Source: Tomocerus qinae (taxonomy: Eukaryota; Arthropoda; Collembola; Entomobryomorpha; Tomoceridae). Taken from it: a DNA stretch of 64,000 nucleotides. Below are positions 58,275 through 64,000 of this stretch, piece after piece. The DNA lies in the NCBI GenBank assembly GCA_020055645.1, contig CM034549.1:5890001-5954000 (forward strand). Reading direction: 5' to 3'. The position numbers and the translations under genes are program-made. The notes under the pieces are model-generated. The model was not told where the DNA came from, did not search any database, and saw only the letters and a list, made by a program, of their open reading frames with translations. Position 1 is the stretch's first letter. Each line of letters opens with the position of its first letter.

Positions 58275-60685
58275 TTACAGGTGAAAAACCTGGAGAAATA
58301 TACGGGGAGAAGGCCAGAAAAACTCGAAAACAAGATATAATTTAGATGCCAAGATATAATCAAACCTCGTAATTTTAAAATTTTCTTTAAAAACATCTCC
58401 CCGTGCGTTTACCGCTAATTCACTTGCAACTCTCTTCGAGAACAAAAATACAATAGTGATTCAATGATTCAATTAACTCCTGAAGCAGGGATGGAAAATA
58501 ATTTGGACAATGGGAACCCCAGTCAAAGCTGCCATTTAGTGTTCTGTGGGAACACCTTTGCAATCGTACATACAACATGTTCCCTCAGTAATTATAACGA
58601 CTTAAACTTATTTTCTGAAAATCAAAATCCATGTTTAATTGTCTTATCCGTAGTAATTAATCAACAATTAAGATGATAATTTTTTCCATATTAACAATAT
58701 TTAACAGTAAAATATATTTAGATATGACTGCGCCATAATTGTCAACTAAATGTCCAAAGGGCAATAAAAATGTTGCAGTGTGAAGAAATTGTCACAATGT
58801 ACAAAGTAACTGTAAAATTAGCATTTTCTTCATTTTATACGGAAAAGTTTTTTCTCTTTATCTTGTTTCAATATTTCATTTCCATGAAATTTATATTTGC
58901 AGTTATTAGCACTTAAAGTCTAGTTGATAATACAGTATGTCAAGGAAGTAGGTTTGTACTTCATTATTCTAATCCTAACTCTCAAATAGGGAGTAAGTTT
59001 GTTGTTATTATTAATTTATCACAAGTTGTTTACCCCTATTATGGATTTACGGATACACTGCTCTATACTGACTATTACTGACTACCTATGCTAGTTGGAT
59101 ATTTACTTGGCTTACAATTATGGCTGGGTACTATGGATACTGGTTTCCTATGGATACTTACTTAGTAGTTCATTACACATAGTAGTTCATTATTTCATTC
59201 AAGACATTCTGTAGTGTGAATCTAATGTTTTTGGCAAGTTTTAGGGTTGTTGCATGGAATTAACTGTAAACGCACGGGGAGATGTTTTTAAAGAAAATTT
59301 TAAAATTACGAGGTTTGATTATATCTTGGCATCTAAATTATATCTTGTTTTCGAGTTTTTCTGGCCTTCTCCCCGTATATTTCTCCAGGTTTTTCACCTG
59401 TAATTTTATTGTATTGTTTTTCTTGATATATCTGGTTATAATTATAACTATCATATCTACGAACTACAAAAATTTTAACTAGATTATGAATATTTCAAAA
59501 TTATTTATATAGGTACCTATCATAATAGTTGTAGAAATTGATAATAAAAACGAGTTACAAGTAAAACATTATTCGCAGTCTTCGCAAATTTTTGTAAATA
59601 TTGGAATAGTAATGTAATGTAAAATGTTCGAGTAAACTTCTACTCAACATGTCCCCATTTCCTAAATATTGTTCATCCCTTCCTGGTTTATAATGTAAAT
59701 TTTACATCTATGGAAAATGATAAATATTATGTTATTCGAGCTACATCCCTAAAAGTTAGATTTTTCGCAAAATTATAATTAACATATTATGTATGTAATA
59801 AGATAATTTTATTTTTATTGGGGGCTGCCGCCCCCAAACCCCCGCTTGAGGGGTGATGAATATTTCTTATCCTTGTGGTTAGTAAAACACGAGCCAGTAA
59901 ACCGTAAAGGTTTGTATTAGTATAGTAGTAATGAGCATTACGGATATGCATGCCTATCACAATTTGTCATTTTCTATGCCTCAATGCTAATTTTTTTCCA
60001 TCCCTGAAATTTTCATTAGTCTAAATTTTTTACAATCCCTGTCAGTGACCTCAAGCCTAATATATTTTCCATCCCAGAAATTTTCATTATTCTCAATTTT
60101 ATACAACCCCTGTCAGTGCCCTCAATCCTAATATATTTTCCATCCCTGGAATTGTTCTTGGTACTCCGTATTTGCATTGGGATTGGGAATGTGACTGGGA
60201 TTATTGAGAATGGGAATACTACGTAACAGGAATAATGCATCTTTAAATCCGACATTATTATCATTATTGAGATGGTGCCTGCCAATATGCCAATTCAGTA
60301 CTCCGTACCTACGGAGATTGGATTAGGAAATGGAAAGTTACGTATATTCCTAGTCAATGCAATCCATCCAGTAACCAATTGACTATGACTATGATGCATT
60401 GTACCAAGTCGCCAAGGAGATACCAAACAATTTTAAAATTCATTCTTCCGGTTCCTACGGCTAAAGTTGAACCCGGACAGTTGATTTCAAATTAGAGCGC
60501 ACCCCGCAAAGAGATGCTTTACGTTTTCGGTATCTTGCATTATGTCCCAGAAATTACCAGTTTACGAGCAATCTCTCTTCAAAATTTTTAGCCAACGTGA
60601 CGAATGCATAATAGTGGTGAAACCACACATTGCCCTTCGGGCAATGCGCTGAATGCTTTGCAGTTTCTCCCCGTATAAAAATACA
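58275..60685. repeat. Family A stem-loop repeat, copy A5 (least interrupted)
   Basis: 2.4 kb and the cleanest copy: left arm from ACAGGTGAAAAACCTGG (58277) to about 58410, loop of about 850 bp, right arm about 59262-59405, tail to 60685. The tail has GGGGGCTGCCGCCCCC (hairpin, near 59820), CATTGCCCTTCGGGCAATG (60628) and the terminal TTTCTCCCCGTATAAAAAT. No ORF longer than about 90 codons. Confidence 0.75.
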
Positions 60686-60744
60686 TGTAAAAATTGTTTT
60701 ACAACTCTTGTAATTCTGTCTAAAGTTCTTACCCTATTTTCTTT

Positions 60745-60939
60745 TGTGGCACATTTTTGGAATCCTGAATATATTGTCAACCACCCCATTGTACAAAATA
60801 TACGATATTTAAATTTTCTAGCAGATTTTGCCGTTTACAAAACTATAATCGCAATAGGATATATTAATGAGTAAACATATCGTATATTTTGTACAATGAG
60901 GGGTCTACAATATATCCAGGATTCCAAAAATGTGCCACA
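60745..60939. mobile_element. Palindromic MITE, about 195 bp
   Basis: Arms TGTGGCACATTTTTGGAATC and inverse, with CATTGTACAAAATATACGAT and its inverse further in. No clear target duplication. It abuts the BEL/Pao region. Confidence 0.75.
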
Positions 60940-61196
60940 CAAGGTTTTGGATACGTAGTATTAGTAGTCAGTCTAGTTGAGTTTTGTCCAAGAGTGAGAC
61001 CTAATTCTTCGTCCTCTTCATTCTTGTCCGTTTTCCACGAGTTATTGTTAATAAAAGTCATAAAAATCACGATACAGTCCACTTTTGTTCATATTTGCTG
61101 AGCTAGCCAACATTTTGGTCCTTCTCTGCGGATAAATTTGGTACCAACCCTTACCGAAAACTTCACTGGTCATCCATCACTTGTGCAAGCAGAATA
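60940..61196 (+). other. Probable 5' LTR end / leader of the BEL/Pao element
   Basis: Contains AATAAA (61050) and, about 90 bp before the first ORF, CAACATTTTGGTCCTTCTCT. TTTGGTCCTTC words just after the LTR are usual in BEL/Pao elements. The LTR start could not be fixed, and the matching 3' LTR lies outside the window. Confidence 0.4.
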
Positions 61197-64000
61197 CACC
61201 GGTACTCTCCTCAAGGATGGATCAACTCGTTAAGAAACGCGGAGTTTTGAAGGGGACGTTAACGAAAATCAACACGTTCTTGGACAAACTAGACGAAAGC
61301 AATTACGAAGTTGAAGCAATTGAAAACAAACTGGAAAGGCTAACTAAGGCATGGGCATCTTTTGAAGAAATTCATTTGGAAATTGTTCTACTATGTATTG
61401 ATCAAGATGAAATGGTTCAACATGAGGCTGAAAATGAGGCATTTGAGGACAAGGATGATGCTATGAAAATCAAATTAATTCAATTGATTAAGAAAAAGCA
61501 AATGAATTTTATTCAGCAGCAGTCTGGCAGTAGCTGATTCATGGCTGATGGGAAGTTGCCTAAAATAGATTTGCCGTCATTTTCCGGAGACTACGAAGAT
61601 TGGACATCGTTCTATGATCAATTTGTCGCATCAGTTCACCATAACAACAAATTGTCAGGATCACAGAAGCTGAACTACCTAAAATCTTCGTTGAAAGGTG
61701 ATGCAAGCAAGCTTTTGAAATCAGTTGCGATCACAGATGCGAATTACGATTTGGCCTGGAAAATTCTTAAGGAACGATATGATAATAAGCGTAATATCAT
61801 CAATGCTTATTTAAAGATTTTATTTAATTTACCAGTTTGCAATCAAGAATCAGGACTTCAACTGAGAAAACTCTTAGATTCCACAGTGGAAAACGTAAGA
61901 GCTTTAAATGTTTTGGGACTACCTACGGATCAGTGGGATGCTGTATTAGTCTATTTAATGTCATCAAAAATGGATTCAGAAAATTGGCGACAATGGGAGC
62001 TTTCCTTCGAATCAACGAACATGTCTACGTATGACGAATGTGTAAAATAGACGTGTAAATGTGTCAAAACGATGTAATGCATTTAAAAAACCGGAAATTC
62101 AAAGCAGAAGACGAATTGCAAACCAATACACGGAAATGCGGAAGGCGAAACTAGTACAGCCACGTTTGAAGTATCATCGGGGAGAAAATGTTGTTTTATG
62201 TGTAAAGAAAATCACTTTCTCTATCAATGTGCGAAGTTTGGACAACTGAATCACAAGCAGAAACTTGAAGTTTTGAGGCAGAACAAGCTCTGTTTCAACT
62301 GTTTTAAGCCTGGACATGATGCTCAGGATTGTAAAGCAGGTTCTTGCAAAAAATGTAGTAATAAACATCACACTCATATTCATTTGGAACCTCAGAGGAA
62401 ACCAGTACACATTGTAGGAACAGAAAGTTCGGAGGATGTTTTTCAAACATCTTTCTCACAAAAAGAAGTCAATACTAATCTAACTAAGCAAACACAAGTT
62501 CTTTTGTCAACCGTCGTTGTCAAAATCATGGATAACACAGGGAATTTTCAACCATGTCGAGCTTTATTGAATGACGGGTCACAAGCAACTCTCATCTCAG
62601 AAGCATCCAAAGACTTGGATTAATTCGAAGAAAGGCTAAATCAATGTGATTCGAACGTAATAAGGTGATGTCAATAGCCAATTTCAACATCTTTCTGCAA
62701 CCAGTCTGAGGTGTGGGTGCATTCAGTTAGCTTTTAGCTGGGAAAAAGCCCGTGGTCATGGATACAGCCACTGATCCCCCCTGGGCCTGCATACCCACTT
62801 TTCCTATTCAAACTGGCTGCAGAAAGAGAGCAAAACATCCTATTGACTTCACCTGAAGTGGGAGGGACTGTCATAGGTTCGAATCACATTGGGCTAAATT
62901 GTCTATCAGTGGCATTTCAACATCCAATGCAGGAAATGTTCGTGGTTTAGTGCATTTTGAGTTGCATTCCAACATTTCGTCGTTCAAAATTGGAGCAGAT
63001 GCATATATTTTGCAGAAATTAACTAGAAGATTACCGAACTATGAAATCGAGGAAAGAAATTGGCCCCACATCAAAAATATTTCATTAGCAGATCCGATGT
63101 ACTATAATCCAGGTGATATAGATATTCTTATTGGTAAGGATATTCATCCGTTTGTAGTTTTGGATGGGAAGATTAGAGGTGCACCTGGGACTCCTGTTGA
63201 ATTCAGCACAGAATTTGGCTGGGCTCTCGGTGGTCCTGTCACATCAACGATTTCTCCCGAGAGAAATCACAACCAGTCACTTGTCAGTGGATCTAAACGA
63301 TCAACTTCAGAAATTTTGGAACATTGAAGAAGTTATCTCATCCACACCACCACAATCTCAAGAGGAGAAGGAGTGCGAATCGCATTTTCACTCAACACAC
63401 ACGAGGGATGCAAATGGCAGATTTATCGTACATCTTCCATTTAAAATAGACATTCCGGATTTAGGAGAATCAAGGAGCAGTGCTGTCATTCGGTTAAAGC
63501 AAATGGAACGACGACTGGCTCAGAATCCTTATCGTAAGAAGCAGTATCAGGAATTCATGAAAGAATATCTTGATTTAGGCGATATGGAATTGGTACCTAC
63601 ACAAGAAATAGCGAAGCAAGATGAAGAATTGTTTTATCTCCCTCATCACGCAGTAATCAACGACGCAAGTACAACTACTAAACTAAACTAAACTCCGTGG
63701 GGTTTTTGATGCTTCGAAAAAGTCAGCATCATCGATATCTTTGAATGATAAGCTAATGGTAGGTCCCTCACTACAACAAGATATTGTTTCTATCATTCTA
63801 CGATTTCGGACACATAAAATAGCATTTACTGCGGATATCGCTAAAATGTATCGACAAATCCGTGTTGCATCGAAGGATTTGGATTTCCAACGGATAGTTT
63901 GGAGGGATTCGCCAGAATTGCCAATACAAGACTATCGACTACTCACCGTAACTTATGGAACTGCATCGGCGTACCAAGCTACGAAATGCCTACAACAATT
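61197..64000 (+). pseudogene. BEL/Pao LTR retrotransposon gag-pol, decayed and truncated by window end
   Basis: Gag begins with a basic leader (MDQLVKKRGVLKGTLTKIN) and coiled coil, then a stop at 61534-61536. The DUF1759 gag core follows (61541-62050: LPKIDLPSFSGDYEDWTSFY, ILKERYDNKR). Zinc knuckles at 62195-62390 (CKENHFLYQC, CFNCFKPGHDAQDC). The retropepsin-like site reads ALLNDGSQ, so the Asp of the usual LLDxGS is displaced. Pol continues after a 250-bp insertion (62642-62891) with GAPGTPVEFSTEFGWALGG, then the start of the reverse transcriptase (GVFDASKKS, AFTADIAKMYRQIRV). Frame breaks occur at about 62048, 63290 and 63690; the last is at an AAACT repeat. Not functional as read. Confidence 0.9.
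62642..62891. mobile_element. 250-bp MITE inside the BEL/Pao element
   Basis: TIRs CAATGTGATTCGAAC and exact inverse; perfect 8-bp target duplication GGCTAAAT (62634-62641, 62892-62899). A second inverted pair lies inside (TTTCTGCAACCAGT and ACTGGCTGCAGAAA). It breaks the BEL/Pao pol frame and so is younger. The 3' TIR contains GGTTCGAATC, which looks like a tRNA B box, but no A box or cloverleaf was found. Confidence 0.9.

Noticed and set aside
62860..62891. tRNA gene
   Set aside because: Only a B-box-like GGTTCGAATC within a MITE terminus; no A box, acceptor stem or anticodon arm.

Overview
This is a eukaryotic, animal nuclear window. Genes are split into many small GT-AG exons by introns that are often only 40-70 bp and rich in TTAATTAA. 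The gene complement is metazoan: NOS1AP, a calcium-regulated mitochondrial carrier (SCaMC), EDC3, a C1orf131-like protein, GPSM2/LGN/Pins, a Kv2/Shab potassium channel, PBX/Extradenticle and SLC35C2. The Extradenticle-like C-terminus of the PBX protein and the abundant short introns suggest an invertebrate, probably a protostome and possibly an arthropod; I cannot name the species. For seven of the eight genes I could chain a complete exon set whose summed length is a multiple of three; the Kv2 start and the 3' end of NOS1AP have alternatives.

Layout. 1-5.7 kb: repeats, no recognisable gene. 5.7-16.2 kb: gene island with NOS1AP (minus) and SCaMC (plus) sharing a 280-bp divergent promoter, then EDC3 (minus) convergent with SCaMC across two minisatellites. 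16.6-28.6 kb: a nest of transposable elements, including a degenerate 3.5-kb P-superfamily element with long inverted arms that each carry a THAP-domain sequence, two small relatives of it, a 1.3-kb foldback element, and two copies of a recurrent 2.1-2.4 kb non-coding stem-loop repeat (here called family A). 29.3-47.2 kb: second gene island with C1orf131-like (minus) and GPSM2 (plus) divergent, then Kv2, PBX and SLC35C2 all on the minus strand. 47.6-60.7 kb: Helentron/HINE-like minisatellite-bearing repeats, two more family A copies, and a series of minisatellites, one with about 40 copies of a 23-bp unit. 60.7-64 kb: a decayed BEL/Pao retrotransposon running off the window, itself interrupted by a 250-bp transposon with a perfect 8-bp target duplication.

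The host genes are housekeeping or signalling genes and do not form one pathway, although Pins/GPSM2 (cell polarity) and NOS1AP (a Scribble/Vangl partner in other animals) both act in polarity. The most informative non-genic content is the set of transposons with readable target-site duplications, several nested in others, so that insertion order can be read. Other points of note are a probable AT-AC intron in NOS1AP, an 11-nt microexon in SLC35C2 and a 35-codon extra exon inside the NOS1AP PTB domain. All family names come from protein and motif recognition by eye; no database search was run.
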